DNA of 64,000 nt. Source: Proteiniphilum acetatigenes DSM 18083 (GTDB lineage: Bacteria; Bacteroidota; Bacteroidia; Bacteroidales; Dysgonomonadaceae). Location of the stretch: positions 186,001 through 250,000 of the forward strand of contig NZ_KB905695.1 of assembly GCF_000380985.1 (NCBI RefSeq). Reading direction: 5' to 3'. A program made the translations under genes and the position numbers. Below the pieces are notes generated by a model that saw only the letters and a list, made by a program, of their open reading frames with translations, was not told the DNA's origin and ran no database searches. The stretch's first letter is position 1, and every line of letters starts with the position of its first letter. Shown in pieces: positions 8,160-17,302 of the stretch.

Positions 8160-9518
8160 TCACAACCCGTATTTCTCAATACGCCGGTAAAGGGCGGTTC
8201 TGCTTATCCCCAATGTACGGGCGGCTTTTGACAGATTACCGTTGTGTTGCTCGATAGCATTGCGGATGGTCTGCGCTTCCAGATTGTCTAACGTCATACC
8301 CTGAATTGTGCCGTGGGCTGCCGGAGATATTTCCCGCATAGATGTCTGGTTTTGCAGATCATCTGCCTGAATACGACTCTTTCCACTGACAAGTATGGTA
8401 CGCTCCACTAAGTTCTTCAACTCCCGGATATTTCCGGGGAAAGGCAAGATTTGGAGCAATTCGAATGCCTCGGGAGTAAATGATACTGATGGCAGCCTGT
8501 TTTGTGTCGATTGTCGGTCGGCAAAAAATTGTGCCAGCAAGGGGATGTCCTCTTTACGCTCACGCAGAGCCGGTAAATGGATTTGAATAAGGTTGATGCG
8601 GTAGAAGAGATCTTCCCTGAAGGTCTTATCTCGCACCATTTGCTGCAAATCGGCATTGGTAGCGCTAACCACACGCACATCCACTTTCCGGGGATTGCTG
8701 TCGCCCAGCACTTCGAAGGTCTGGTCCTGTAATACACGTAGAAGTTTCACCTGACAGGTGGTGTCGAGTTCGCCGATCTCATCGAGAAAGATGGTTCCCT
8801 TATCGGCCAGTTCGAAGCGTCCGGTACGGTCGGCATGTGCATCTGTGAATGCCCCTTTGCGGTGTCCAAACATCTCACTTTCGAAAAGACTTTGCGATAC
8901 ACCTCCCAGATTGACTTTCACGAATCGCTGTTTTTTTCGTGAGCTGTTTTTGTGAATTGCCTCTGCTATCAACTCTTTACCTGTTCCGCTTTCTCCCGTG
9001 ATCAATACCGATGCGTTGGTATCGGCGATACGGGCTACGGTGGAGAGCACATCGACCAATGCCTTTGATTGACCGATGATCGAAGAGAAATCGTATTGAC
9101 TATCCAGTTCGCGGCGGGTTTGTGGCGAGCCGGAGGTCATTTTTCGCGTTTTCAGTTCGAGTGCTGTTTCTATCGATTTTAGCAGATGGCGGTTATCCCA
9201 CGGTTTGGTGATAAAGTCGAAAGCCCCGGCCTTCATTCCACGCACGGCTAGCGAGATAGATCCCCATGCCGTGATCAGTATTACCGGTACCCTTGGACAA
9301 AAAACCTGGACTTTCTGCAGCAATTCCAATCCCTCTTCACCCTTGGTCGTCAATGAGAAATTCATATCCATAAGCATCAGATCGGGTGGAGTATGGCGTA
9401 TGAATTCCAGCGCCGCTTCGGGAGAAGTTAGCGCTTCGGTTTCATAACCTGCACGTTTCAACAGTAATGAAAGTGAAGAACGTACAATCGCATCATCGTC
9501 AATTATCAGGATCATCAT
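8160..9518 (-). CDS. Sigma-54-dependent response regulator (NtrC family)
   Basis: A 452-residue transcription activator: receiver domain (1-120, acidic pocket IIDDDA and phospho-acceptor D51 in MLMDMNF), AAA+ domain (about 145-380) and a C-terminal Fis-type helix-turn-helix (NGNLSKAARTLGISRTALYR). The AAA+ domain has Walker A GESGTGKE and Walker B GTIFLDEIGE. The sigma-54 contact loop reads GAFTDA at 222-227 instead of the canonical GAFTGA. Phosphorylation should allow hexamer assembly and opening of sigma-54 promoters. The two palindromes upstream of the tolC and MFP genes are its most likely binding sites. It starts 20 bases after tolC and is followed by the kinase. Confidence 0.94.
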   Translation of the reverse strand: MMILIIDDDAIVRSSLSLLLKRAGYETEALTSPEAALEFIRHTPPDLMLMDMNFSLTTKGEEGLELLQKVQVFCPRVPVILITAWGSISLAVRGMKAGAFDFITKPWDNRHLLKSIETALELKTRKMTSGSPQTRRELDSQYDFSSIIGQSKALVDVLSTVARIADTNASVLITGESGTGKELIAEAIHKNSSRKKQRFVKVNLGGVSQSLFESEMFGHRKGAFTDAHADRTGRFELADKGTIFLDEIGELDTTCQVKLLRVLQDQTFEVLGDSNPRKVDVRVVSATNADLQQMVRDKTFREDLFYRINLIQIHLPALRERKEDIPLLAQFFADRQSTQNRLPSVSFTPEAFELLQILPFPGNIRELKNLVERTILVSGKSRIQADDLQNQTSMREISPAAHGTIQGMTLDNLEAQTIRNAIEQHNGNLSKAARTLGISRTALYRRIEKYGL

Positions 9519-9538
9519 AAGCGCAAAATTACTATTTT

Positions 9539-11014
9539 TTATTCTCTTATCAGTCGTTCAAACTCCGCATCCATATTTACTCCTTTCTCAAAGTCGTATA
9601 ATGTAAGGCTCCGCAGTTGATAGAGGTAATACCAGTATAGGTGCATTTCTGAGACATAGTTGGCGCGGGCATTGTCTTTTGAGAGTTGTGCATCATTCAG
9701 GTCGAGTGTGTTGATTTTTCCGATCATGAATGACTCGACCGATGTGTTATAACGTTTTTGCGCAATCTCATCGGCTTCCCGGGCAATACGTAACTGTTCC
9801 GTCTGGTGATTGTATTGTTCCACCAGCAGGAAAATATCCTGATTGAAATCCATCTGTTCCTGTTTGAGGCGTGAGGCGATCACATCGCGGTTAGATTCCG
9901 CTACTTTTACGCGCCCTTTGCGTTTTCCCCAATCCAGAATAGGAATCTTCACTCCTACCTGCACTACCTGATAATCCATCAGGTTCTGATATGCTGCGCG
10001 GAGTACCTGATCCTGTCCGGTATAACCTATTGAAGCGAACAGATCTATCTCCCGTTGTGCCCCTTTGGCTTTCGCTACTTCGTAATCTGCTTCCAACTGA
10101 CGGCGACGGATATTTTGTGCAAGCGGGTTGTTCTGTTGTGCTTTTTCCAGTACCTCGTGATAACTGATCACGGGATATTGCACCATTTCCGGGATAACCG
10201 GATCGATGGTATCGGTTTCGCTTAATCCTAAAAACGACCGCAGGCGGAACATCGCACCGTTGAGGGCCGACTGTTCTTTGGTGAGATTTGATGCTGCTTT
10301 CAGGGCCGAAAGTTCTAATTGCAGCAGTTCGTTTTCTGATATCTGTCCCATTTTACGGCGTGCCTGTGCAATCTCGTAAATACGGTCGGCGTTTTTCTTG
10401 TTTTGTTCGGCAATATGTAGGTTTTCTTTTGCCAGCAGTAGTTGGAAATAGTAGGTGATGGTGCGGAGTGTGATGATCTCCACATTTTCCAGGTAAGCCG
10501 CTTTCGCTTCATTATACCGGATGGGTTCAATGCGCCGTTTCCATTTCATGCTATTTACACCGAAGATAGGCTGGGTGTATGTGACTCCCACCGGTACACT
10601 CATATAGTATCGGTTGGCTCCGCTGGTATTCAGCGGATCGATATATTGCAATGATGTATTGAGTGACAACTTCCCGCCTGTCAGCCAGATATTCTGGTCG
10701 ATGGAGACATCTCCTGTTATACCCAGTGAATTGGTTCTGACAAATTTATAGGTGCCGTCTTCACTCTGGTACAGATTATAGCTTCGGCGATAATCAGGGA
10801 GGGTAGCGGAAAAATTCACTTCGGGCAGCAGATCTGCCCGGTAGGTACGATATTCCCAATAGGATGTTTTTAATTCATTAAGTGCTACTGCTGCATCCAC
10901 TGATTGCCGTCGTGCCATTTCTACGGCTTCGGAGAGTGTCAGCACCTGCTGTGCTGACGTCCCCGTTGCCAGAGAGAATAAAACAAGTAAAGTGATGAAA
11001 GTTATTTTTTGCAT
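9539..11014 (-). CDS. TolC-family outer membrane efflux protein
   Basis: A 491-residue outer-membrane channel that should complete a tripartite export system. The chosen start gives the signal peptide MQKITFITLLVLFSLATGTS-AQQ. Two OEP repeats follow, rich in long amphipathic helices with alanine and glutamine (for example TYYFQLLLAKENLHIAEQNK, KINTLDLNDAQLSKDNARAN). A longer reading frame begins at a TTG at 11065, but that codon lies inside the predicted sigma-54 promoter, which decides the start. First gene of an operon with the response regulator and histidine kinase; the ABC partner genes lie immediately upstream under a matching promoter. Confidence 0.92.
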   Translation of the reverse strand: MQKITFITLLVLFSLATGTSAQQVLTLSEAVEMARRQSVDAAVALNELKTSYWEYRTYRADLLPEVNFSATLPDYRRSYNLYQSEDGTYKFVRTNSLGITGDVSIDQNIWLTGGKLSLNTSLQYIDPLNTSGANRYYMSVPVGVTYTQPIFGVNSMKWKRRIEPIRYNEAKAAYLENVEIITLRTITYYFQLLLAKENLHIAEQNKKNADRIYEIAQARRKMGQISENELLQLELSALKAASNLTKEQSALNGAMFRLRSFLGLSETDTIDPVIPEMVQYPVISYHEVLEKAQQNNPLAQNIRRRQLEADYEVAKAKGAQREIDLFASIGYTGQDQVLRAAYQNLMDYQVVQVGVKIPILDWGKRKGRVKVAESNRDVIASRLKQEQMDFNQDIFLLVEQYNHQTEQLRIAREADEIAQKRYNTSVESFMIGKINTLDLNDAQLSKDNARANYVSEMHLYWYYLYQLRSLTLYDFEKGVNMDAEFERLIRE

Positions 11015-11048
11015 AAGATTTTCGTTGTGTCGAATTCGTTTGTCTATA

Positions 11049-11064
11049 GACAAAGTATGTGCCA
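11049..11064 (-). promoter_or_regulatory. Sigma-54 promoter of the tolC-regulator-kinase operon
   Basis: On the minus strand TGGCAC, five bases, then TTGTC: the -24 GG is intact and the -12 element reads GT instead of GC. It sits 34 bases upstream of the tolC start codon and 40 bases downstream of a palindromic enhancer. The same TGGCA...TTGT form recurs before the MFP gene. Confidence 0.65.
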
Positions 11065-11104
11065 AAAATATAACCTTCTGTGTGTTAGTGTATAATGAAA
11101 ACGG

Positions 11105-11147
11105 GACTGTCCGAAAACGAACACTCAGAGTTCGAATTCGGACAGTC
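11105..11147 (-). promoter_or_regulatory. 43-bp palindromic enhancer (UAS) for the sigma-54 regulator
   Basis: Two 21-base arms around a single central base; 18 of 21 positions are complementary. The left arm is GACTGTCCG-AAAA-CGAACACT. The block TGTCCG-N4-CGAACA is also found, with identical spacing, in the palindrome before the MFP gene at 18635-18676. Confidence 0.65.
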
Positions 11148-11233
11148 TCTGCTTTAGTTGCGTGTATTCCACCAGTTTTTTTACACTAAAAATATGATTT
11201 CATTCCTTCCTACTTTCCACCGTTCCATATCCG

Positions 11234-12421
11234 CTATTCATCCCTCAATGCTTCCACCGGATGTACTTTCGACGCCTGCCGGGCAGGGATCCATGCACTG
11301 AAAGCCACAATAGTGGCAAGCAGTATATAGGTAATTCCGTTTGTTATCAGAAAGCGAAGCCATTTGTTGGCCGTAATATAGCCGCTGTTGGTTACTTCCT
11401 GCCCCAACGTTTTAATAAGATCTGCCTGCAAAATAACTATATTGATGAAGACGGCAGGAATTGTAGCTAGTGTCAATATCAATAAGGCTTCTATAAGATA
11501 CTGAATTTGAATTTGCCTGTGGCTGCTCCCCATTGCCATGCGCAACCCTATTTCGCTGCGCCGCGTCTGATTACGGAACCAGAATGTACCGATAACTCCC
11601 AGTGCGATATTGAGCAGGAAGAAAATCATTACACCGTTTCTTATCCGCACCTCTTTGGTAATTCCCCACTCAAACTCCTGTGCTCGTTGTATAGCGCGAT
11701 AAGATTTTATATCTGATGATACTTCGCGTTTAAATTGCTCCAGGGAAAAATTACTGCCCGTACGGATAGATATTTCCGAAGATGACATCTCGTTCAGATC
11801 ATCGGGATAAAAAATCACATTGCCCGGTTGAGAATAGTCGAACCGTTTTTGGTTTTCTACTACATCGGTAACCCGGTATGTCTTATTGTGAAAATAGACA
11901 GTTTTGCCTATAGGGCTTTCTTCCCCGAATAACGATTCTGCCAGGTTTTGAGTAAGCATGACCGTGTTATAGTCCGATAAAAATAACCGTGCCGGTTGTT
12001 TCGTATTGATTGAATGAATATTAAATACATCGAAATAACTGTTTGATCCAATTCTTTTGGTCTGTGCATTATAGCCTGTGGATGTTGAGTCACGTTGTAT
12101 CTGATATCCGGTATATGAGCCACCGAAAGGGGTAACACCCCAGTCCGATGTGGCAAAAATATGTTGCACTCCCGGAAACCGTTTGACTTTATCAAGAAAA
12201 CGGTCGAAATCGGAACGTGTGCTGTCATTTATATTCTTTCCAGATACGATTTGCCAGGTATCGGTGATATCGTATCCATTCGGGATCATCCGGTTATGTA
12301 CCATTACAAAAGCATAATCCGCAATATACCAGCACAGTACGAAAACTAATAATAATTCACTGAAGATCCAGCCATTGCGGCGGCGTTGTGTCCAGATTTG
12401 TTTTAATATATGTTGTATCAT
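11234..12421 (-). CDS. ABC transporter permease, FtsX/MacB-like, type a (second copy)
   Basis: A 395-residue inner-membrane permease. One transmembrane helix (about 19-40, WIFSELLLVFVLCWYIADYA) is followed by a periplasmic MacB core-type domain of about 220 residues, then three C-terminal helices of the FtsX fold (IFFLLNIALGVIGTFWF, IEALLILTLATIPAVFINIV, GITYILLATIVAFSAWIPA). The motif RRSEIGLRMAMGSSHRQI is the cytoplasmic coupling helix region. It resembles the permease at 13844-15100 more than its immediate neighbour, showing that the four permeases form a duplicated a/b pair. Last gene of the ABC operon. Such permeases usually work as mechanotransmitters driving substrate through TolC. Confidence 0.88.
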   Translation of the reverse strand: MIQHILKQIWTQRRRNGWIFSELLLVFVLCWYIADYAFVMVHNRMIPNGYDITDTWQIVSGKNINDSTRSDFDRFLDKVKRFPGVQHIFATSDWGVTPFGGSYTGYQIQRDSTSTGYNAQTKRIGSNSYFDVFNIHSINTKQPARLFLSDYNTVMLTQNLAESLFGEESPIGKTVYFHNKTYRVTDVVENQKRFDYSQPGNVIFYPDDLNEMSSSEISIRTGSNFSLEQFKREVSSDIKSYRAIQRAQEFEWGITKEVRIRNGVMIFFLLNIALGVIGTFWFRNQTRRSEIGLRMAMGSSHRQIQIQYLIEALLILTLATIPAVFINIVILQADLIKTLGQEVTNSGYITANKWLRFLITNGITYILLATIVAFSAWIPARQASKVHPVEALRDE

Positions 12422-12433
12422 ATTTTTCAGACT

Positions 12434-13750
12434 TCAATTTGTGTAGTTCTCGCTTAATGAGTCGGTAATGTTCTTTTTTGTAAACCGGTAAGCCGGAATA
12501 ATGGCTGATAAGGTGTTGACAATGAGTGCTGCCACGAATGCCTGCGAAAAAACTGTGAAATTGATAAGCATTCCCGGGGTTATACCCGATGTGCTTCCGG
12601 TAACAGTCTCTATATCTGATGATAGGATAGAGAGTCCACTGAGCAACATATCACTGAAAACCGTTATCAGTAGATAAGATATCAGCAAGCCGACAAACGC
12701 CCCGATAAGTGTGAGCAGGAAGTTTTCGATAAGGATATGGTTTAACAGCGTGCTATTTGGCGCACCAAAGGCTTTGCGTACCCCCATTTCAGCCAAACGC
12801 TTTTCCATACGGCTACTGTTTAATCCCGACAGGTTAATTGCAGGCACCAACATAAAAATCAGTAATACGAAAACGAATTTCTGAAGAATATCATTGATAT
12901 CCAATGGACTGTTTCCCATACGAAAAGAGCTTGCCAAAACATTGTCGGGTTGTCCCAATAAGTCGATATTGTGTGTAAGATTGGAGCTGTATCGTTGTAG
13001 GCTGGTATGGATTTCTTCACTTACTCTTCGGGTATCGCCGGAATTTTTCATAAGAATGACTACTGAGAAAAAACCCAGGATACCTTCTTGAGCAAAAGTT
13101 TCCGTATGATTTGGGTGCAGTGTATAAGGTAGCCAGATATGGGCGAATGATTCCGAAAGTAGGTAAGATGCATCTTTAACCACACCGTTTACATGGTACT
13201 CTTTTTCATTCATGATAAAATATTCTCCGATTGCCTGACCATTGGGAAAAAGATGCTGTGAAAGGCTTTCCGAGATTACCACGGATGGAATGGCAGAATC
13301 GAATTCTTCCTGTGAAAACGGTTTACCTTGTAAAAAACGAAATTGAAATACCTTCCAGAAATTTGCATCTGTATATTTTACATATACCTTTTTGTCTATT
13401 GTACTCCCCAATGTATGTACCTTATAGTTCTCTTTATAGGTAAAGAGTGTTGCCGTTGCCACTTCGGCCGATTGAAGATTGTAAAAACAGTTTTTTACTG
13501 TCTGTAACGATAGGAATGCACTTGCATTTGACCTTTCGGTAGTGTCTTTGGGGGTTATTTGAGCCATCTTTACGAATAACAATCTGTTTCGTTCCAGTTC
13601 GGGGTAAATATTACCTGTTTTCAGATAGAAAAAGATGGCAATTACCATTACCATAGAAATCGCCAGCGCTGTTCCGGCAACGTAAATAATACTGAAGAGT
13701 TTATTTTGCCTTATCAGTTCCCACGCCTGTTTGAAATATTGTCGGATCAT
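12434..13750 (-). CDS. ABC transporter permease, FtsX/MacB-like, type b (second copy)
   Basis: A 438-residue permease of the MacB/FtsX family. I chose MIRQYFKQAW as the start because the paralogue at 15109-16395 begins MIQQYFKQAW; the frame is open six codons further upstream. A first helix (IIYVAGTALAISMVMVIAIFF), a large periplasmic domain with VVISESLSQHLFPNGQAIGEYF, then three helices beginning FVFVLLIFMLVPAINLSGL. The coupling motif is KRLAEMGVRKAFGAP. Twelve bases separate it from the next permease. It should pair with the type-a protein and share the single upstream ATPase. Confidence 0.87.
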   Translation of the reverse strand: MIRQYFKQAWELIRQNKLFSIIYVAGTALAISMVMVIAIFFYLKTGNIYPELERNRLLFVKMAQITPKDTTERSNASAFLSLQTVKNCFYNLQSAEVATATLFTYKENYKVHTLGSTIDKKVYVKYTDANFWKVFQFRFLQGKPFSQEEFDSAIPSVVISESLSQHLFPNGQAIGEYFIMNEKEYHVNGVVKDASYLLSESFAHIWLPYTLHPNHTETFAQEGILGFFSVVILMKNSGDTRRVSEEIHTSLQRYSSNLTHNIDLLGQPDNVLASSFRMGNSPLDINDILQKFVFVLLIFMLVPAINLSGLNSSRMEKRLAEMGVRKAFGAPNSTLLNHILIENFLLTLIGAFVGLLISYLLITVFSDMLLSGLSILSSDIETVTGSTSGITPGMLINFTVFSQAFVAALIVNTLSAIIPAYRFTKKNITDSLSENYTN

Positions 13751-13843
13751 TTTTATTTTAATTACCAATTACCAGTTACTAATTACCAATTATCAAATCG
13801 TAAAATCATCACATTTTGGCACATTAATTAGCACATCATCATA

Positions 13844-15100
13844 CTACTCATCCCGCAATGCTGTTGCCGGCGGTACTTTTACCGCTTTAAGGGCGGGAAT
13901 TCGTATGCCGAGAACAATCATTATTATCAAAAGGATATATGTAATGGCAAAGCCAATAAAATACCTTCCGGGGGTGAAATGCATAAGGTAAGTAGCAAAT
14001 ATCCCTTCTCTGCCGAGTATATAGATCACGATCATTGTCGGAACCATTGCCGTTGTGAGTAGTAGCAAGCCTTCGATGTAAAATTTTCTCAGTACCTGTT
14101 TGGGAGTATCACCCAGCGAAACACGCAGGCCAATTTCACTCCGTCGGTGTTGTGTCCTGAACCAGAATATTCCGGTAATCCCCAGGAAAATATTGACCAG
14201 CAAAAAGAAGACAATAAACATCCTCATTTTCAGATCGTTGATGTCGTCTTTCTGAAATGCTTTTTTATTGATGGGTATTGATTGTATTTCTCCCAGATAA
14301 TAGTTGCCGAGACGCAATTGTTGAGTCATATTCTCCCGGAAACGACGGATAAAATCATGATCTTCTTCGGGTGTTACCCGCACGCAGAATTCCAGACCGC
14401 CGACCCATTCGCCGGTGAAAGTTTTGAGGAAGTCATTGTCTATACGTTGTGCAAAATAAGAATTCCAATTGGAGAAATTGTCATACCGGACTACCCTGGA
14501 GACAGCTCCCACTCTGTATAGTTGAGCAGAGTCACTCTTCTCGAAGGATACCTGTTTCCCGACTGGCGGTTCATCGTGGGGAAAGAGCTCTTTGGCCACT
14601 CCGGGTGAGATCACCAACTCATTGCGTTCGAGTGCTTGCACCAGTTCATCGGTGCTCCCGTTCTCCACCTGGTATTTGAATACTCTGAAAAAGTTGGGTG
14701 TGACCGTCCGGTTCAGTACACTATATTTCGTACTGAGTGTATCCCGGTGGATATTTCGCGATCTGTTACTTCCGATATGAGGGCTGGAGTGGAATGATAT
14801 GCTTGCCGCTTCAATCATCGGATTCCGCTGGATGCGTTCCAACGCTGTGTATAGATATCCTACAGCAGTTTCAGTGGATATATCTTTTACATACTCATAG
14901 CTGCTTTCATTTAATAATCCCAGGCGCATGATATAGGTATGCTCCGTATCGAAACCTAATGGCTTGTAGTAATTATTCAGCGTTACATACACGTTATCTA
15001 CAATATACCAAAGGAAGAGGGCGACAATCAGCAACTCTATCCATAAACCGATATTTTGCCTGCGTTCGTTTTTGATGATCGTGAGGATATGCTTAAACAT
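13844..15100 (-). CDS. ABC transporter permease, FtsX/MacB-like, type a (first copy)
   Basis: A 418-residue permease with the same layout as 11234-12421: short N-terminus, helix LWIELLIVALFLWYIVDNVY, periplasmic domain of roughly 240 residues, then helices MFIVFFLLVNIFLGITGIFW, LLLLTTAMVPTMIVIYIL and ITYILLIIMIVLGIRIPAL. The coupling segment RRSEIGLRVSLGDTPKQV matches the second copy closely. It starts 8 bases after the type-b gene at 15109. The gap to the following type-b gene (13751-13843) holds AT-rich direct repeats of the form ATTACCAATTACCAGTTACT. Confidence 0.88.
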   Translation of the reverse strand: MFKHILTIIKNERRQNIGLWIELLIVALFLWYIVDNVYVTLNNYYKPLGFDTEHTYIMRLGLLNESSYEYVKDISTETAVGYLYTALERIQRNPMIEAASISFHSSPHIGSNRSRNIHRDTLSTKYSVLNRTVTPNFFRVFKYQVENGSTDELVQALERNELVISPGVAKELFPHDEPPVGKQVSFEKSDSAQLYRVGAVSRVVRYDNFSNWNSYFAQRIDNDFLKTFTGEWVGGLEFCVRVTPEEDHDFIRRFRENMTQQLRLGNYYLGEIQSIPINKKAFQKDDINDLKMRMFIVFFLLVNIFLGITGIFWFRTQHRRSEIGLRVSLGDTPKQVLRKFYIEGLLLLTTAMVPTMIVIYILGREGIFATYLMHFTPGRYFIGFAITYILLIIMIVLGIRIPALKAVKVPPATALRDE

Positions 15101-15108
15101 AATATGAT

Positions 15109-16395
15109 TTATTTTGAGTGAATAGAATCTACGATGGGCTTGTGTGATACGTTCCGTGCGGGAATAAATGCAGATAGCGTGTTAAGTAACAGGCAAAACA
15201 GAAGTGCGTATAGGAAAATAGCGGGACTGAGCAATGAAACAGGGTTGAGGGTGACCTCGCCCAAATGGAATGCCATATCACTGTTTTCATAAATTATTCC
15301 TTTCAGGGCATAAGCGGCAATGTAGGAGAAAATTAAACCTAATGCACCGCCTAACAGTGTTTGCAGCATACTTTCCCACATCACTTGTGAAAGCAGGTTT
15401 TTCTGAGAGGCTCCAAAGGCCCGCCTTACTCCGAGTTCGGAGAGGCGTTTTCTCATCCTTGAATTCATCATTCCCGATAAGTTGATGGCTGGAACGATCA
15501 ACAAAAGCACCAGTACAATGACCGATTGTCGTACGATTGATTTCATATCAGGTTCCTGGTTTGCCCATTTACGATGTAAAAAGACGAAATGGGTATCTGG
15601 TTGATTGCGATAGAAGGCTTCGTAGGTAGTCGTTCCGTCGTTGTATTTTTTACGAAGTATTTCCGCTTCCTCCTTTATTGCCGGAAAATCTCTTTTGTGT
15701 TTTGCCAGAATAAATACTCTGCAGGAGCCGCTTATTCCCTCTGCACCCCCTTCCGGAAGAATTTCGGTAGTGATCGGCATCCATATCTGCGAGTAAGCGG
15801 CCGTTGCCAGTGCAGAGACATCTTTTACCACACCGCTTACTGTAAACTCCGTGTAATCGATCAAAATGCGTTGTCCGGAAACAATTGTGGTACCGAATGT
15901 TTTGAGGGCTACTTTTTCAGTGATGACGACTTTCCGTAATCCGGCGTCTACATCGGCCTTTGTGTACGGTTTACCATCAATGAATATGAAATCGAATACC
16001 TGCCAGAAATCCTCGTCGGTAAGCATTTTATCATAATTCTCAGCTATATTCTGGCCCGGCATGGCTACCATAGCCGATGGTGCAAAAGCTGACACAATAG
16101 AGACTGCCTCAGGTGTTTCCAGTGCTTTGAAGCATGATTTGGCGAAACCGTAACCCATCGGGCCGTTGGACGAGCCAGTGTTCGTCGAATTTTTTTCCCT
16201 GCTTGACATCCATTTCACGTACAGCATTCGATCCCGGTTGGTTTCGGGCGGATAAGGGGCATTTTTTACCTGATGCGACATCACGATCACCATGATCATG
16301 CAGATCGCCAATGCTGTGCCAATAATGGAAATGGCACTTAATACTGGATTCTCTTTCAGTAGCCGCCACGCCTGTTTGAAATATTGTTGAATCAT
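15109..16395 (-). CDS. ABC transporter permease, FtsX/MacB-like, type b (first copy)
   Basis: A 428-residue permease of the MacB/FtsX superfamily: helix 1 about residues 21-43 (ISIIGTALAICMIMVIVMSH), periplasmic MacB core-like domain to about 280, then helices VIVLVLLLIVPAINLSGM, MLQTLLGGALGLIFSYIAAY and LFCLLLNTLSAFIPARNV. The coupling segment is KRLSELGVRRAFGASQ. It lies 15 bases downstream of the ATPase gene, so it is the first permease of the operon. The second type-b gene at 12434 is a recognisable paralogue with the same N-terminal and NLSG motifs. Confidence 0.88.
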   Translation of the reverse strand: MIQQYFKQAWRLLKENPVLSAISIIGTALAICMIMVIVMSHQVKNAPYPPETNRDRMLYVKWMSSREKNSTNTGSSNGPMGYGFAKSCFKALETPEAVSIVSAFAPSAMVAMPGQNIAENYDKMLTDEDFWQVFDFIFIDGKPYTKADVDAGLRKVVITEKVALKTFGTTIVSGQRILIDYTEFTVSGVVKDVSALATAAYSQIWMPITTEILPEGGAEGISGSCRVFILAKHKRDFPAIKEEAEILRKKYNDGTTTYEAFYRNQPDTHFVFLHRKWANQEPDMKSIVRQSVIVLVLLLIVPAINLSGMMNSRMRKRLSELGVRRAFGASQKNLLSQVMWESMLQTLLGGALGLIFSYIAAYALKGIIYENSDMAFHLGEVTLNPVSLLSPAIFLYALLFCLLLNTLSAFIPARNVSHKPIVDSIHSK

Positions 16396-16410
16396 TTTTT
16401 TAGATTTTCT

Positions 16411-17085
16411 TTATGAGATCTGTCGACCGTCGAGGAAGCGGATGATACGTGAAGTTTCTTTGGCCTTGCTTTCGTCGTGCGTTACCATCACGATGGTACG
16501 ACCGTCTTCGCAGTTGAGTTTGTGAAGTAGGTCCATTACTTCAGCGCCCATTTTCGAATCAAGGTTTCCTGTCGGCTCATCGGCAAGTATAATCGACGGG
16601 TTACCGATGACGGCGCGGGCGATGGCTACGCGCTGGCACTGTCCGCCCGATAGTTGTGTGGGAAAATGGCGCATCCGGTGTGACAGGCCGACGCGTGTAA
16701 GTACCTCCTCTGCCAGCCGGCGACGCTCGCGTGCTCCCGTCTTGCGATAAAGTAGAGGAAGTTCTACATTATCGAGCACATTGAGTGAATTGATCAGGTG
16801 GAAGCTCTGAAACACAAAGCCCAGGTTTTCGTTGCGGAACCTGGCTAGTTCACGGTCTTTCATTTCAGCTGTTTCTTTGCCGTCGATAATTACTTTTCCG
16901 GATGTGGGTGCATCGAGCAAGCCCATCACGTTGAGAAGAGTCGATTTGCCGCACCCCGACGGTCCCATTACGGCCAGGAATTCACCTTTCCTCACTTCGA
17001 GGTTCACGTTTTCCAATGCTACGGTTTCAATCTCTTCTGTACGGTAAATTTTGTGTACTTTGTCCAATAAAATCATCGTTTCCAT
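16411..17085 (-). CDS. ABC transporter ATPase, LolD/MacB type
   Basis: A 224-residue nucleotide-binding subunit energising the permeases encoded behind it. All motifs are present: Walker A GPSGCGKST near residue 41, Q-loop FVFQSFHLINSL, signature LSGGQCQRVAIARA, Walker B IILADEPTGNLDS and switch histidine VTHDES. The LNVLDNVELPLLY segment is typical of the LolD/MacB/FtsE class that works with FtsX-fold permeases. It is the only ATPase gene for four permeases, so it probably serves two alternative heterodimers or one larger assembly (inference). It is preceded by a 217-bp spacer full of short repeats but most likely belongs to the MFP-led transcript. Confidence 0.93.
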   Translation of the reverse strand: METMILLDKVHKIYRTEEIETVALENVNLEVRKGEFLAVMGPSGCGKSTLLNVMGLLDAPTSGKVIIDGKETAEMKDRELARFRNENLGFVFQSFHLINSLNVLDNVELPLLYRKTGARERRRLAEEVLTRVGLSHRMRHFPTQLSGGQCQRVAIARAVIGNPSIILADEPTGNLDSKMGAEVMDLLHKLNCEDGRTIVMVTHDESKAKETSRIIRFLDGRQIS

Positions 17086-17302
17086 TTTGTCATTTATTTG
17101 TTTAAATATTACTTCTTCTTGGGAGCCAAGACTAAACCAATGTGCTAATTTATTAATATGTCAAACAACGTTCAACGGAACGAAGTGTAGTTAATGTGCC
17201 AATGAAATTTATCTACCAATTTAATCATTAAATTATTGTTTACATTGGTCTCATTGGCATGTTGGCATGTAGCCACATTGGCACATTGGTCTCATTGGCA
17301 TT
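17086..17302. repeat. Spacer made of short direct repeats
   Basis: The gap between MFP and ATPase genes holds repeated units of CATTGGCACATTGGTCTCATTGGCA and variants (17238-17302) plus ACAACGTTCAACGGAACGAA near 17165. Similar text (GTGCCAATGAGACTAAT) occurs at 37051-37130. No coding potential or promoter seen. Confidence 0.5.

Noticed and set aside
11015-11065. Upstream TTG start for the TolC-family gene
   Set aside because: Lies in the predicted sigma-54 promoter and would place a polar stretch before the signal peptide.
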